64,000 nucleotides of DNA from JBAXTE01 sp963556065 (GCA_963556065.3 CAUVYH020000027.1:186001-250000); one strand, 5' to 3'. Positions 15,289 to 25,925 are shown, numbered from the stretch's first letter. Numbers and translations are program-made. The notes: generated from the letters alone by a model not told the origin.

Positions 15289-16383
15289 ATGAAAATAATC
15301 ATGAAAGTCTTAGCAATTATCGTATTTATCACAATCAGTCCGTTGGTTTTCGGACAAACCCCCAAGGAAATGGCTCGGGAGAAGCTCGAAAAGGCGGTTG
15401 ACCTGATGGACAATGGTAAGCTTGATGAAAGCATTGCCCTTTTGGAAGAGGCTTTAAAACTGGATATTGATAATAAATACCCCTATTCGTATGAAATGGC
15501 CTATGCTTATTATTCAAAAGAAGATTACAAAAAGTCGATTAAAATCCTGAAATCCATTAAAAATGAAAAGGGGGTATCTGAACGGTATTACCAATTGTTG
15601 GGGAACAGCTATGATATGATGGGGAATTCCAAAAAGGCATTGAAAACATACGATAATGGGTTGAAAAAATTCCCGAATTCAGGGAAAATGTATCTCGAAA
15701 AAGGGAATGTCTATTTGGGAAAAAAGGAATATGAACAAGCCCTTGCTTTTTATGAGCAAGGAATACAGGCGGAACCGGAATTCCCTTCAAATTATTACCG
15801 GGCAACCCTCTTATATTGCAGTTCCTCCGAAAAGATTTGGGGGGTGATCTATGGGGAAATTTTTATGAACCTGGAAAGAAATTCAAAACGCACGGTTGAA
15901 ATCAGCGAGCTGCTTTATAATACTTACAAGAAAGCGATACGCATTGATTCCGACACTTCGGGGAGCCTGAACTTAAGTCGCAATTTTATTTTGGCGGTTA
16001 ACACCAAAAGCAAGAATGTCGTACCGTTTTCAATGGCGTACGAATTGACAATGTGTATAGGATTGCCTTTGGGAAAGATGACGAAAGACAAAACAGAACT
16101 CATCGCGTCGCTTACAGCCATGAGAACAACCTTTATAACAAACTGGTGGTTGAAGAACTCGAATGTTACTTATCCAAACGCCCTTATCGATTATCAAAAA
16201 CTTCTCATGGACAAGGGGTGTTTTGAAGCGTACAATTACTGGTTGCTGATGAAAGGGGATGAAGATGAGTCGGATGCTTGGATTGGCAAGAACAAGGAAA
16301 AATGGGATGAATTTGTAAAATGGTACACCAATAATCCAATGAAAATCAATGAATCGAATAAGTTTTATAAAGATCGTTATTGA
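15289..16383 (+). CDS. Exported tetratricopeptide (TPR) repeat protein
   Basis: A 364-residue protein with a signal peptide (KVLAIIVFITISPLVFGQ; a second ATG at 15301 gives a shorter version). From residue ~27 to ~165 there are about four to five TPR helices pairs, for example LEKAVDLMDNGKLDESIALLEEAL, YSYEMAYAYYSKEDYKKSIKILK, YQLLGNSYDMMGNSKKALKTYDNG and YLEKGNVYLGKKEYEQALAFYEQG. The C-terminal 200 residues are helical without a clear TPR pattern. Likely a periplasmic or outer-membrane-associated scaffold; partner unknown. A lipoprotein gene follows after 56 nt. Confidence 0.75.
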   Translation: MKIIMKVLAIIVFITISPLVFGQTPKEMAREKLEKAVDLMDNGKLDESIALLEEALKLDIDNKYPYSYEMAYAYYSKEDYKKSIKILKSIKNEKGVSERYYQLLGNSYDMMGNSKKALKTYDNGLKKFPNSGKMYLEKGNVYLGKKEYEQALAFYEQGIQAEPEFPSNYYRATLLYCSSSEKIWGVIYGEIFMNLERNSKRTVEISELLYNTYKKAIRIDSDTSGSLNLSRNFILAVNTKSKNVVPFSMAYELTMCIGLPLGKMTKDKTELIASLTAMRTTFITNWWLKNSNVTYPNALIDYQKLLMDKGCFEAYNYWLLMKGDEDESDAWIGKNKEKWDEFVKWYTNNPMKINESNKFYKDRY

Positions 16384-16439
16384 TTGATAAATTCCATAAA
16401 ATAAACCAGATTCGGTCAACATTAATTTAAATTTATAAA

Positions 16440-17108
16440 ATGAAAAAAGTACTTTTCCTTAGTCTTATCCTGCTTATTATAGGTTGCAACAATAAGTTGA
16501 AAATCGATTCAGAAACGGTGTGGGTAAACTATCTGAAAAATTTTGGGGATTCGGCGAAAATTAATAATGTGAAAACCATCAGATACACTTGTGAATACGT
16601 CAATAATGGAAAAATTGATGGGACGAGTGAAGTGATATTGAAAGATGACAGCAAAATATTTATCACTTTTAAATCGCCTGAAATGGAAATAATTACAAAA
16701 TTTGATGGACAAAATTTTGTCAGACACATCAATAACAAGATCGCTGAAGTGCCAATAAAAGATCAGATTAGTTTAAAAAGGATGTGTGATTTCTTCCATG
16801 AAGTGCATTATAAAAAGCATGGTTTTAAAGTTGAATTAATTGGGCTGGATACCATTAACAATATTGAGGTTTACAAAGTAAAATATTTTTTGAAAGACAT
16901 GATCAGCTATTATTACATTAATACGACAAACTACAATGTTGTTAAAATTGAGAGCGAATATGGTGAATTTTGGCCGATCGAAATTAAAGAAATTGAGGGT
17001 ATTCGATATTTTTCAAAATATAAAAGTGTAGATTCCTATGCAACGATATTTACCAACATTCTATCAATGGAAATAAACCCTGAAGTAAATGATTCAATAT
17101 TTAAATAA
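16440..17108 (+). CDS. Lipoprotein, LolA-like or DUF-type beta-rich fold
   Basis: A 222-residue protein with a lipoprotein signal peptide (KKVLFLSLILLIIGC, lipobox IIGC at Cys16). The mature part runs in long alternating strands (TIRYTCEYVNNGKIDGTSEV, SKIFITFKSPEMEIITKFDGQNFVRH, VYKVKYFLKDMISYYYINTTNYNVVKIE), the pattern of LolA/LppX-type half-barrels in which a hydrophobic groove binds a lipid. That assignment is inference from the strand pattern only. Between a TPR gene and a T9SS cargo gene on the same strand. Confidence 0.55.
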   Translation: MKKVLFLSLILLIIGCNNKLKIDSETVWVNYLKNFGDSAKINNVKTIRYTCEYVNNGKIDGTSEVILKDDSKIFITFKSPEMEIITKFDGQNFVRHINNKIAEVPIKDQISLKRMCDFFHEVHYKKHGFKVELIGLDTINNIEVYKVKYFLKDMISYYYINTTNYNVVKIESEYGEFWPIEIKEIEGIRYFSKYKSVDSYATIFTNILSMEINPEVNDSIFK

Positions 17109-17217
17109 GACTGGAAAAAATATTTTGTTTATTGTATTTTATCGACTAATCCAAAAGAAGTGATTGATTTTAATAATAAGTCTGATGTGAATTTCAATAA
17201 ATATAAAAAATGATAAC

Positions 17218-18189
17218 ATGAAAAAGACAACCATTCTAATCGCTCTGTTTTTTAGTTTTTGCTGCTTAAAGGCACAAGTCAAAGCCCCGGGAGATATTGT
17301 TGGGATCTGGAATGTGATCAACTTTGACAGTGCCGTCAATTATATTCATATCGATGCTTCGGCCCAGAACATCTGGCAAATCGGTCGCCCGCAGAAGTTC
17401 CTCTTTGACTCGGCCTATTCCGCTCCAAATGCCATGATTACGGATTCTGTCAATGCGTATCCTGCAAATAATAACTCCTTTTTTGATTTGTATGTGGGGA
17501 GTTTCAATAGTCAAATGTATCCGTATGATCTGTTTTTTGATTTCTATCACAAATACGACACGGATACGCTGAGAGATGGCGGATATATCACGGTTTCGTG
17601 GGATAAGGGGCAAACTTGGGCTAACATCATTCATGATACCAACTATGCGTATTACATTCATCCACCGATGTCTTTTTATGGCCAAATACCAAATTTATAC
17701 TCAGATACAGATACATTGACCGAAGGGAATGTCGGTTTTTCAGGAAGTTCCAATGGTTGGATTCATACAATCATGGCTTGGCATGCATTGCCGGTAAAAA
17801 CAATTAATCCTGCAGACACGATGATCATCCGGTTTAATTTTGTCTCCGATGGTTTGGATAATCAGAAGGAAGGATGGATGATCGATCACATCAGGCTTCA
17901 TTCGGTGGATTTGGGCGGGGGAGTTCAAGAACTTTTCAACTCCAACGAGATTGCAAAAGTCTCCCCAAATCCCTTTACTGATGAGACGGAGATCTCTTTT
18001 TCCGAATCATTTCGAACCATTCAGGTTGATGTATATGATTTGCAGGGAAAACTTGTCGGACAACAAAAATATCCATCCGGAAACAGTTTCCGGTTTAAGG
18101 GAAACGAACTTAAAAGCGGAGCGTATTATTTAAAAATGTTGTTGGATAACAAGAAAATGGTCACTAAAAAAGTAATTATAAATCATTAA
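17218..18189 (+). CDS. T9SS-secreted protein with type A C-terminal sorting domain
   Basis: A 323-residue protein. Signal peptide MKKTTILIALFFSFCCLKAQ. The central part (~30-235) is Trp-, Tyr- and Asp-rich with strands such as GYITVSWDKGQTWANII and ends in IIRFNFVSDGLDNQKEGWMIDHIRL, a jelly-roll segment found in many Bacteroidota cargo proteins. The last ~75 residues are a clear type A sorting domain: VSPNPFTDETEISF, VDVYDLQGKLV, LKSGAYYLKMLLDNKKMVTKKVII. T9SS moves such proteins across the outer membrane and anchors or releases them after removal of the domain. No enzyme motif is visible, so the role of the cargo is unknown. Confidence 0.85.
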   Translation: MKKTTILIALFFSFCCLKAQVKAPGDIVGIWNVINFDSAVNYIHIDASAQNIWQIGRPQKFLFDSAYSAPNAMITDSVNAYPANNNSFFDLYVGSFNSQMYPYDLFFDFYHKYDTDTLRDGGYITVSWDKGQTWANIIHDTNYAYYIHPPMSFYGQIPNLYSDTDTLTEGNVGFSGSSNGWIHTIMAWHALPVKTINPADTMIIRFNFVSDGLDNQKEGWMIDHIRLHSVDLGGGVQELFNSNEIAKVSPNPFTDETEISFSESFRTIQVDVYDLQGKLVGQQKYPSGNSFRFKGNELKSGAYYLKMLLDNKKMVTKKVIINH

Positions 18190-18235
18190 TATAAAATTAG
18201 GATATAAATTTTCATGGTCGGAAATCGACCTGTTG

Positions 18236-18751
18236 ATGGATAACTGGCAAAAATTGGCCGAAGAAAATCAGGGGAAAAGCAAGAACATTGTAATCGGCGA
18301 TGCTACGTACCGAAGGTTTGAACTCAAAATCCCGTTTTCCGATGGCGAAATCGTATTCATTACCGATGAGTGTAAACCGCTGAAAGTCAAATATGTCTTT
18401 AAGAAGCGCTTGGGTCTTGAGTTTCTGATTTATCCTGAAGACTTTATGGATCGGATTCCAAAACTCTTTGGGCATAAAGAGATTATAACCGGAGATCAAT
18501 TGTTCGACGATAAATATTTCATCAAAGGGAGCGATGAATTGCTGGTGAAATCAATACTCACGTCATCACTTAGAAATTATTTGCTTGAGAATTCTGTGTC
18601 AAATTTCAAACTCGAAAAAATCGATGATTTTGAGGTGTTGGAACTTAACGTCATGATTAATGAACTCGAATATTCCTCAATGAATCGGGTGTTGGATTTG
18701 TTTAAAGAAACCATCCACATAATTCAGCCATCAACAACTCATAACTCATAA
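18236..18751 (+). CDS. Hypothetical cytoplasmic protein
   Basis: A 171-residue protein, no signal peptide, no membrane segment. Alternating strands and helices with many charged residues (KIPFSDGEIVFITDECKPL, LEFLIYPEDFMDRIPKLFG, EYSSMNRVLDLFKETIHII). I do not recognise a family. The frame is open further upstream to about 18185 but without an ATG; the ATG at 18236 is chosen over the TTG just before it. It lies 46 nt after the T9SS cargo gene and converges on the acyl-CoA ligase gene. Confidence 0.5.
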   Translation: MDNWQKLAEENQGKSKNIVIGDATYRRFELKIPFSDGEIVFITDECKPLKVKYVFKKRLGLEFLIYPEDFMDRIPKLFGHKEIITGDQLFDDKYFIKGSDELLVKSILTSSLRNYLLENSVSNFKLEKIDDFEVLELNVMINELEYSSMNRVLDLFKETIHIIQPSTTHNS

Positions 18752-18759
18752 CTTTCTTT

Positions 18760-20548
18760 CTATTCTTCCTTTTCTGCACCAAACAGGGCATCGATTTGCT
18801 TAGCGTGATGCGACATGATATATTTTCTACGAAGTTTTAGTGTGGGGGTAAGTTCTCCTGTTTGTACCGTCCATTCGTATCCGATAAGGCTGAAGTTACG
18901 GATTTGTTCGGTGTCCCCAAAGAGTTTATTGTATTGAGCCACTTCCTTTTTATACTTTTTAATTACTTCCGGATTTTTTACCATTTCTTCGTTCGTTGTA
19001 TATTCAATGTTTTTGCGCTCACACCATCTTCTAAGTTCAATAAAGTCGGGAACAATCAGTGCTGCAGCAAACTTCTGATTTTCGCCCACGACCATGATTG
19101 CATCGATAAAGTGTGATTCCACAAATTTATTTTCGATGATAGTAGGTACAATATATTTTCCAAAAGCTGTTTTAAAAAGCTCTTTCTTACGTCCTGTAAT
19201 TCTAAGTTGACCTTCGGGTTCAAAAGCTCCAAGGTCGCCAGTATGAAACCATCCATCGGAGTCTATTGCTTCAGCTGTTAGTGCAGGATCTTTATAATAA
19301 CCCATCATAACCGTTGGCCCTTTGCATAAAATTTCGCCATCGGGAGCAATCTGTACTTGAATACCGGGTAATATTTGCCCTACGGTTCCAATTTTTACTC
19401 CATGTTTAAAAAAACTGCTTACAGCAATAACCGGAGATGTTTCGGTAAGGCCATAGCCTTCGAGTACAGGCATTTCACAAGCCCAGAATACTCGGATCAG
19501 ACGAGATTGGATGGATGCCCCTCCGGATACAATAATTTTCAGGTTTCCGCCAAGAGCTGCTTTCCATTTGCTTAAAACCAGCTTACGGGCAATTTTTAAT
19601 CTTAGCATGTACCACCACCCATTGGGTGTATCAATATTATATTGAACCGCTAGTGAATTAGCCCAGAAAAAAAGTTGGCGTTTGGGGAAAACCGAGTTTC
19701 TTGCCGTTTATAATTATTTTATCGTATATTTTTTCGAGTAGTCGAGGAACGGTGGACATTATGTCCGGTTTAATTTCTCTGATGTTTTCCGAAATGGTAG
19801 CCAAGCTTTCAGCATAGTAGGTAGAAACTCCTAGATATTGCCAGACATATATTAGTGCGCGTTCGTAAATGTGGCATAAAGGTAAAAAACTCATTGCACG
19901 GCTTTGGGGCCCAATGGGAGGAATTGGAGCAACTCCGGTTACAACGCTTAAAATATTTTTGTGCGATAACATTACTCCTTTTGGAGTTCCCGTGGTTCCC
20001 GAAGTGTAAATCATAGTAGCAACATCATCGGGAACTATGGATTTTTGTATTTCTTCGAGATAAGTGTGGCTGGGATTGGCTTTTCCCAATTCGATGATTT
20101 CGTTTAAGTGTTTGTATCCTCGTAAGTTTTTAAAGGTGTAAACCATTTCTTTTTCGTTTAGCGAGGGGATGGAGGGTAAAAGATGTTCAATCTTGCGAAG
20201 GAGTTCCCATCCTGCAACAAAAACCATTTTCACTTCGGCGTGATTCAATATGTATTGATAATCTGATTCGCTGATGGTTGGATAAATGGGTACATGAATA
20301 GCACCAATCTGCATAATTGCCATATCCAGAAAGTTCCATTCGGGACGGTTAAAGGTAATTGTAGCAATCCGGTCTCCTTTCTTAATTCCCAATTGCATCA
20401 ATCCATAACTTATCGATGTTGCAATTTCTATATATTGATCGGTGCTGTATCCTTTCCATGCCCCATTTTCTTTTCCGGCTAATGCATCATTTTTTGGGAA
20501 AGTTTCCTTGAAATTATACATTAAATCAAACAATCTTGTGATTTCCAT
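18760..20548 (-). pseudogene. Long-chain fatty-acid-CoA ligase, split by a one-base insertion
   Basis: Two minus-strand frames together make one AMP-forming ligase of 595 residues. The N-terminal frame (20548-19658) has the AMP-binding P-loop MIYTSGTTGTPKGVMLSH near residue 175 and ends soon after GKKLGFPQTPTFF. The other frame resumes with FFWANSLAVQYN and continues through GYGLTETSP, DGWFHTGDLG and the GRKKELFKTAFGKYI motif to the stop at 18760. The switch is in a run of seven A (plus strand, 19667-19673); six would restore the frame, and the total length minus one is an exact multiple of three. All catalytic motifs are intact in the two pieces, so this is either a recent mutation, a sequencing error or slippage. 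Family role: activation of long-chain fatty acids to acyl-CoA at the inner membrane. Confidence 0.85.
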
Positions 20549-20570
20549 ATTTTTTTGTTTTTTCGTAAAT

Positions 20571-20578
20571 CAAAAGTA
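20571..20578 (-). promoter_or_regulatory. Putative -7 box of the acyl-CoA ligase gene
   Basis: Read on the minus strand, TACTTTTG matches TAnnTTTG, 22 nt before the ATG at 20548. Confidence 0.5.
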
Positions 20579-20705
20579 AAAAAAAGTATCAATTGTTTAT
20601 TCGATGATCCGATAATTTATAAATCTTTTATTGTATTTTATGTTTAAAGGAATTGTTTTTTTTAGGGAGAAAGCGGATATGTCTTCATTCGTGCCATTCG
20701 GAACG

Positions 20706-22082
20706 TCAAATTAAGTCATTGTTTTCGTCTTGCCAGATTACCTGATTTATGTGTTTTTTTATTCGGGAGATAAGTGCGTTTATTTTTTTGCTTTTATAGT
20801 TAATATTGTAAATGGAATATCCTGAAACCAACATGATGAAAAAGAAAGGTAATCCGATTGATTTGTAACGAACTAGAGCGCCCATATTTGGAGTGATTAG
20901 TCCCACCAGGATAAAAAGCAAAATGCTGAAAAATAAAGCAAAAAGTGCAACATTTCGATGTTCGACCTTCGATATCCTAAACTTGAGCATCAGCACAAAT
21001 GTAGCACATATTATAATGATATTTTCAATAGCAGCTAACGTTTGAGGCCATACTTTCGATTCCCATATCCATGGGCGCAAAAATGAGTTGAGTAAAGCTG
21101 TCGGGCTGTTTTTTATCAATGAGAAGAGGGAGTTATCTAATATTGGAATCTCAAATTTACTTCCTGAATTTGAGGTATTTACCATTGAAATAAAATCGAG
21201 CTGTTTTTGAGCGAGAATTTTGGCTGCGGAATAGTCGGGAAAATATGTGGACACAACAGCAACGAATAATCCGAAGATGGCAAATACGGCAAAGTAAATT
21301 AGGTATTCCCGCTTGATTTTACTCCGTTCAGCAATGAAAAATGAAATAGAACAAGGAATTATCAGCGCAAGAATATAGGGTTTAGTGTATAGCAACAGGT
21401 ACGATGAAATAATCAATAAAAGCAAATATTTCCATTGCTTTTCTTTTGAAAAGCAGACTAATCCGTAAAAAAAACATCCAAGAAAAAGAACTAATACCGG
21501 TTCTTTTAAATCTCCGGCCGACCAAAAAACAGTCGAAGGGATGATGAAGATAACAAACAATAATGTTTGTTTAACCCCGGTGAGCAGTTTTGTTATGGCT
21601 TTATAAATCAGAAATAATCCGACAAATGAAAGAAATGCCATAAGCAGAAGATGGATTGGGTAAAAGCCTAAGCTGATAAACGAAAATAACGAATTTATAC
21701 GAATTACAATTCGATTATCGTTGGGGACAACTGATGGGAACGACCGATTCCAGTATTCAAGGTTTGCCGTCTGTTTTTCTATTGTGGATGTGCCGGAATA
21801 GCATCCGGTGAGCAGTTGCACATATTCTACCGGACTTTCTTTAGCTATCGTGGATAGCTTTTTCCCATCTTCGAAATATATCAGTGAGTCGCACCCTGTA
21901 GAGTAGGGCTGATAAAATGAAAAGATGAGATAAAAAGCAACTCCGGCAACGAGTTTATATGCCCACAAAATAGGAATAAGCGATCTTTTTGCACCATCAA
22001 TGTGAAAAAATGGAATCTTCATCAATGCAAAGGTGAATGCAGCGAAATAAAAAATAAAAGTAAGTATTTCGAGTATTTGCAA
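20706..22082 (-). CDS. Multi-pass membrane protein, polysaccharide-polymerase-like
   Basis: A 458-residue integral membrane protein with about 10-11 hydrophobic segments (for example LEILTFIFYFAAFTFALM at the start, LLLMAFLSFVGLFLIY, TLLFVIFIIPSTVFWSAG, YLIYFAVFAIFGLFVAVV and LALFALFFSILLFILVGLI). A hydrophilic loop at ~65-130 has SFYQPYSTGCDSLIYFEDGKK. The motif IPSTVFWSAGDLKEPVLVLF is of a type seen in EpsG/Wzy-like and GT-C-like proteins of Bacteroidota. A role in glycan polymerisation or transfer is inference from topology. It lies between purL (159 bp) and the acyl-CoA ligase (157 bp); neither suggests its substrate. Confidence 0.6.
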   Translation of the reverse strand: MQILEILTFIFYFAAFTFALMKIPFFHIDGAKRSLIPILWAYKLVAGVAFYLIFSFYQPYSTGCDSLIYFEDGKKLSTIAKESPVEYVQLLTGCYSGTSTIEKQTANLEYWNRSFPSVVPNDNRIVIRINSLFSFISLGFYPIHLLLMAFLSFVGLFLIYKAITKLLTGVKQTLLFVIFIIPSTVFWSAGDLKEPVLVLFLGCFFYGLVCFSKEKQWKYLLLLIISSYLLLYTKPYILALIIPCSISFFIAERSKIKREYLIYFAVFAIFGLFVAVVSTYFPDYSAAKILAQKQLDFISMVNTSNSGSKFEIPILDNSLFSLIKNSPTALLNSFLRPWIWESKVWPQTLAAIENIIIICATFVLMLKFRISKVEHRNVALFALFFSILLFILVGLITPNMGALVRYKSIGLPFFFIMLVSGYSIYNINYKSKKINALISRIKKHINQVIWQDENNDLI

Positions 22083-22241
22083 TGTTATAATGATTAATTC
22101 AGGTTTTGAAAAATGTAAAACTTATATATCCGATTTTTAATTTGTTGCATGATGTTCTTTTGTCCCTCGTGTGTAATAGCTTTTTATTTATTCCATACTA
22201 CAAGGAATACAAAGACGTTGCAAATATTTTAAATGAGTATA

Positions 22242-25200
22242 TTATTTTTTCTTTTCTATCCATTTTCTTGCATTTACAAACGCTTCCATCCAAGGTGACA
22301 CTTCGTCGTTTTGGCGTGTGGGTTCGTAATATGCCCAATGCCATGGGAATAAGGAGCGCTCGGGATGTGGCATAATGGCCAAATGACGTCCATCGTTGGA
22401 GCAAATGGCAGCAGTATTAAACTTTGAGCCGTTTGGATTGCCAGGATACGCACTATAACTGTATTTCACCGGGATGTTGTATTCCGATTCGTCGTAAGGA
22501 AGAATGAATTTTCCTTCACCATGCGAAATCCATACTCCTAATCGGTTGTAAGCTAGAGAGGAAAGCATTACCGAATTATTTTCCAGAATATCTACGTTAA
22601 TAAATGCAGATTCATGTTTGTGAGAATCGTTATGCTCCATTTTTGGACGTTTCAATTGTTGCGGATAAATCAGCCCCAATTCAACCATCAGCTGGCAGCC
22701 GTTGCAGATTCCCAGACTCAGCGTGTCGTCCCGTTTGTAGAAATTATCGAGTGCTTCTTTTGCCTTGGGATTATATAGGAATGCTCCTGCCCAGCCTTTG
22801 GCAGAGCCCAGTACATCGGAATTGGAAAATCCGCCGACAAAGACAATCATATTCACATCCGACAGATCGGCCCGACCCGAAATCAGATCGGTGATATGCA
22901 CGTCGATTACATCAAAACCGGCCAACCACAGCGTATATGCTGTTTCGCGATCGCAGTTGACGCCTTTTTCGCGGATAATTGCTGCCTTTATCCCGGTTTT
23001 TTCCGGACGGGTCCTGCTCAATCCCATTGAAGCTAAACTGCCCTCAAATTCGGGATTAAAGCGATAGCGCAACTCCTGGTTTTTGTAATTATCGTAACGG
23101 GCTGTGGCTAAAAGTTCCCCGCTTTGATGGATATCAAGCAGATAGGAAGATTCAAACCAGATGTCGCGGTATTCAAACAGATCAAAAGAGTGGATTTGCG
23201 GACCCTTGGTGATCAGTAATTTGGGCTGCTTGGTGATCGTTGCAATACGATAAGCATCAATCCCGGCTTTTGTCAACATCGACAATACGTTGATGTCTTT
23301 CACTTGAATAAGCACGGCCGGTTTCTCGCTGAATAGAATCTTTACAATGTCTCGCTCCTCAAATACCGAGAGATCCACGTTAAGACCGATGTAGTTGTTG
23401 GGGAACATCATTTCAAACAATGCGGTAATCAAACCACCGTCCGAAACATCGTGACCGGCTAAAATTAATTGCTTTTCAATTAGATCCTGAATAGTGTTAA
23501 ATGCTTTTGCAAAGTAATTTGCATCCGAAACATCCGGGGCTTTTGTACCAATGGCATTTCGTATTTGGGCAAAACTACTGCCTCCGAGTTCAAAACCGCA
23601 TTTTGAGAAATCCACATAAAGGAGTTCGGTGTCAGTGTCATCCGCCAAAGCCGGGGTGACGATTTTTTTGACATCGGTCACTTCACCTGCTGCTGATATG
23701 ATTACGGTTCCTGGAGATAGCACTTTAGTGCCATCGGGATATTTTTGAGTCATCGACAGTGAATCCTTGCCGGTAGGAATGTTGATGCCCAGTTGGCAAG
23801 CAAATTCACTGGTTGCACTTACAGCATTGTATAAGCGGGCATCTTCGCCTTCGTTTTTACAAGGCCACATCCAGTTGGCGCTCAATGAGACTCCGGCAAG
23901 CTGTTGTTCAATTGGAGCCCAAACCAAGTTCGTCAACGATTCGGCAATGGAAAGACGCGAACCGGCTTCAGAATCGATCATGGCCGGAACAGACGCATGG
24001 CCGATGGACGTTGCAATTCCACGTTCGCCACGAAAATCAATGGCTACGGCTCCCAAGTCGCATAATGGCAACTGAACGGTGCCGCAGGTCTGTTGACGGG
24101 CAATTTTCCCGGTCACCGAACGGTCCACTTTGTTTGTGAGCCAATCCTTACAGGCAACGCCTTCGAGACGTAATACATTATTTAAATATGTTGAAATCTG
24201 TTTATCGTCATATTCGATTTCGGGGAATGATTGAGCGATAGTTGTATCGGTCATCACTGTTTTGGGTGAGTTTCCAAAAAAGTCTTTAATTTCAAGATCA
24301 ATTACTTTTTGATTCTGATTGTCATGGAAATAGAATCGCTGATCGCCGGAGGTAGTTCCAACCACATACATTGGAGCCCGTTCACGCTGTGCAATGCGCT
24401 CAATCAACTCGAGGTGCTCTTTTCCGATCACCAGTCCCATGCGCTCTTGCGATTCGTTGCCGATAATCTCTTTAGCAGATAGGGTAGGGTCGCCGATAGG
24501 AAATTTTGAAATGTTGAAATTGCCGCCGGTGGCTTCTACCAGTTCGGACAAGCAGTTGAGGTGGCCGCCGGCACCGTGGTCGTGAATGGAAACGATCGGG
24601 TTGTTATCCATTTCGGCCAATGCGCGAACTACATTATATGCCCGTTTTTGCATTTCCGGATTGGAGCGTTGTACGGCATTTAATTCGATTTGGTTGGCGT
24701 ACTCGCCGGTAGCGACTGAGGATACGGCACCACCACCCATTCCGATACGGTAGTTGTCGCCGCCAATTACCACGACCGGTTGATTCGGGACCGGTTTGTT
24801 CTTTAATGCATATTGGGCACGTGCATGGCCGATTCCACCGGCAAGCATGACCACCTTGTCGTATCCGAATCTTCGTTTGCTTTCAATCTGTTCGAAGGTG
24901 AATAAGCTTCCGCAAATGAGCGGTTGTCCGAATTTATTGCCGAAGTCGCTGGCACCGTTGGAGGCTTTGATTAAAATTTCCTCAGGAGTTTGATATAGCC
25001 AAGGGCGTTCGGGTAGTTTTTTCTCCCAGGAACGCCCCTCTTCCAAACGGGGATATGAGGTCATATATACAGCCGTTCCGGCCATGGGAATGCTTCCGGT
25101 TCCACCGGCCATACGATCGCGAATTTCTCCTCCGGCACCGGTTGCTGCACCATTAAAAGGCTCTACGGTAGTGGGAAAATTATGAGTTTCAGCTTTAAGC

Positions 25201-25925
25201 GAAATAACGGTGTCAATGGTTTGGGCCACAAAATAATCGGGTTTATCCTGAGTTTTCGGGCAGAATTGTTCTGCTTTCGGCCCCTTTACAAAAGCTACAT
25301 TGTCGCTGTATGCCGATACCAAACGGTTCGGGTGTTCTTTGGATGTGCGTTTGATCATCTGAAATAGGGACACAGGTTTGGTTTCTCCATCGATGATGAA
25401 TTGCCCGTTAAAGATTTTATGTCGGCAATGTTCCGAATTCACTTGTGAGAATCCAAAGACCTCACTGTCGGTGAGCTTGCGGCCTATTTTTTTACTCAAT
25501 TGTTCCAAATATTCAATTTCTTCGGGACTTAATGCGAGCCCTTCCTGTTTGTTGTAAGCAACCATATCCTCAACATAGACAATGGGCTCTGGTTGTTTAT
25601 CAATGGTGAAAATCTCCTGATTTAGACCATGATAAAGCACCTGCAACATCGGGTCGATTTTTACTTCGGCATTTTCGGCGATTAAAAACTCTTCAATACG
25701 GAGAATGTTCTGGATTCCCATGTTTTGAGCAATTTCAACGGCATTGGTGCTCCACGGAGTAATCATCTCTTTCCGTGGCCCTACGAAAAAGCCTTCGATT
25801 GTCTGGTTTGTACAAAGTTTAGCACCACTGAACATCCATTCCATTGCCTGAATATTTTTGCCGGATAACGACTGAGTGGCGAGTACTCCAAATACCCGAT
25901 CATTTGTTTTAAAGAAAAGAATCAT
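22242..25925 (-). CDS. purL: Phosphoribosylformylglycinamidine synthase, single-chain
   Basis: A 1227-residue large-type PurL containing synthetase and glutaminase on one chain. Landmarks: FSQVNSEHCRHKIFNG (~160), SLKAETHNFPTTVEPFNGAATGAGGEIRD (~245), ATGGNFNISKFPIGDPTLSAKEI region (~480), and the C-terminal class I glutaminase with nucleophile Cys1074 in GICNGCQLM and His1187/Glu1189 in MPHPERS. It catalyses the fourth step of purine synthesis, FGAR to FGAM with ATP and glutamine. The start at 25925 gives the normal N-terminal PurS-like domain. A -7 box lies about 143 nt upstream. purC is 5.7 kb away on the other strand, so the purine genes are not an operon here. Confidence 0.95.
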   Translation of the reverse strand: MILFFKTNDRVFGVLATQSLSGKNIQAMEWMFSGAKLCTNQTIEGFFVGPRKEMITPWSTNAVEIAQNMGIQNILRIEEFLIAENAEVKIDPMLQVLYHGLNQEIFTIDKQPEPIVYVEDMVAYNKQEGLALSPEEIEYLEQLSKKIGRKLTDSEVFGFSQVNSEHCRHKIFNGQFIIDGETKPVSLFQMIKRTSKEHPNRLVSAYSDNVAFVKGPKAEQFCPKTQDKPDYFVAQTIDTVISLKAETHNFPTTVEPFNGAATGAGGEIRDRMAGGTGSIPMAGTAVYMTSYPRLEEGRSWEKKLPERPWLYQTPEEILIKASNGASDFGNKFGQPLICGSLFTFEQIESKRRFGYDKVVMLAGGIGHARAQYALKNKPVPNQPVVVIGGDNYRIGMGGGAVSSVATGEYANQIELNAVQRSNPEMQKRAYNVVRALAEMDNNPIVSIHDHGAGGHLNCLSELVEATGGNFNISKFPIGDPTLSAKEIIGNESQERMGLVIGKEHLELIERIAQRERAPMYVVGTTSGDQRFYFHDNQNQKVIDLEIKDFFGNSPKTVMTDTTIAQSFPEIEYDDKQISTYLNNVLRLEGVACKDWLTNKVDRSVTGKIARQQTCGTVQLPLCDLGAVAIDFRGERGIATSIGHASVPAMIDSEAGSRLSIAESLTNLVWAPIEQQLAGVSLSANWMWPCKNEGEDARLYNAVSATSEFACQLGINIPTGKDSLSMTQKYPDGTKVLSPGTVIISAAGEVTDVKKIVTPALADDTDTELLYVDFSKCGFELGGSSFAQIRNAIGTKAPDVSDANYFAKAFNTIQDLIEKQLILAGHDVSDGGLITALFEMMFPNNYIGLNVDLSVFEERDIVKILFSEKPAVLIQVKDINVLSMLTKAGIDAYRIATITKQPKLLITKGPQIHSFDLFEYRDIWFESSYLLDIHQSGELLATARYDNYKNQELRYRFNPEFEGSLASMGLSRTRPEKTGIKAAIIREKGVNCDRETAYTLWLAGFDVIDVHITDLISGRADLSDVNMIVFVGGFSNSDVLGSAKGWAGAFLYNPKAKEALDNFYKRDDTLSLGICNGCQLMVELGLIYPQQLKRPKMEHNDSHKHESAFINVDILENNSVMLSSLAYNRLGVWISHGEGKFILPYDESEYNIPVKYSYSAYPGNPNGSKFNTAAICSNDGRHLAIMPHPERSLFPWHWAYYEPTRQNDEVSPWMEAFVNARKWIEKKK

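Noticed and set aside
22106..22375. 89-codon plus-strand frame beside purL
   Set aside because: It runs antisense into the purL C-terminus and has no start signal or recognisable domain.
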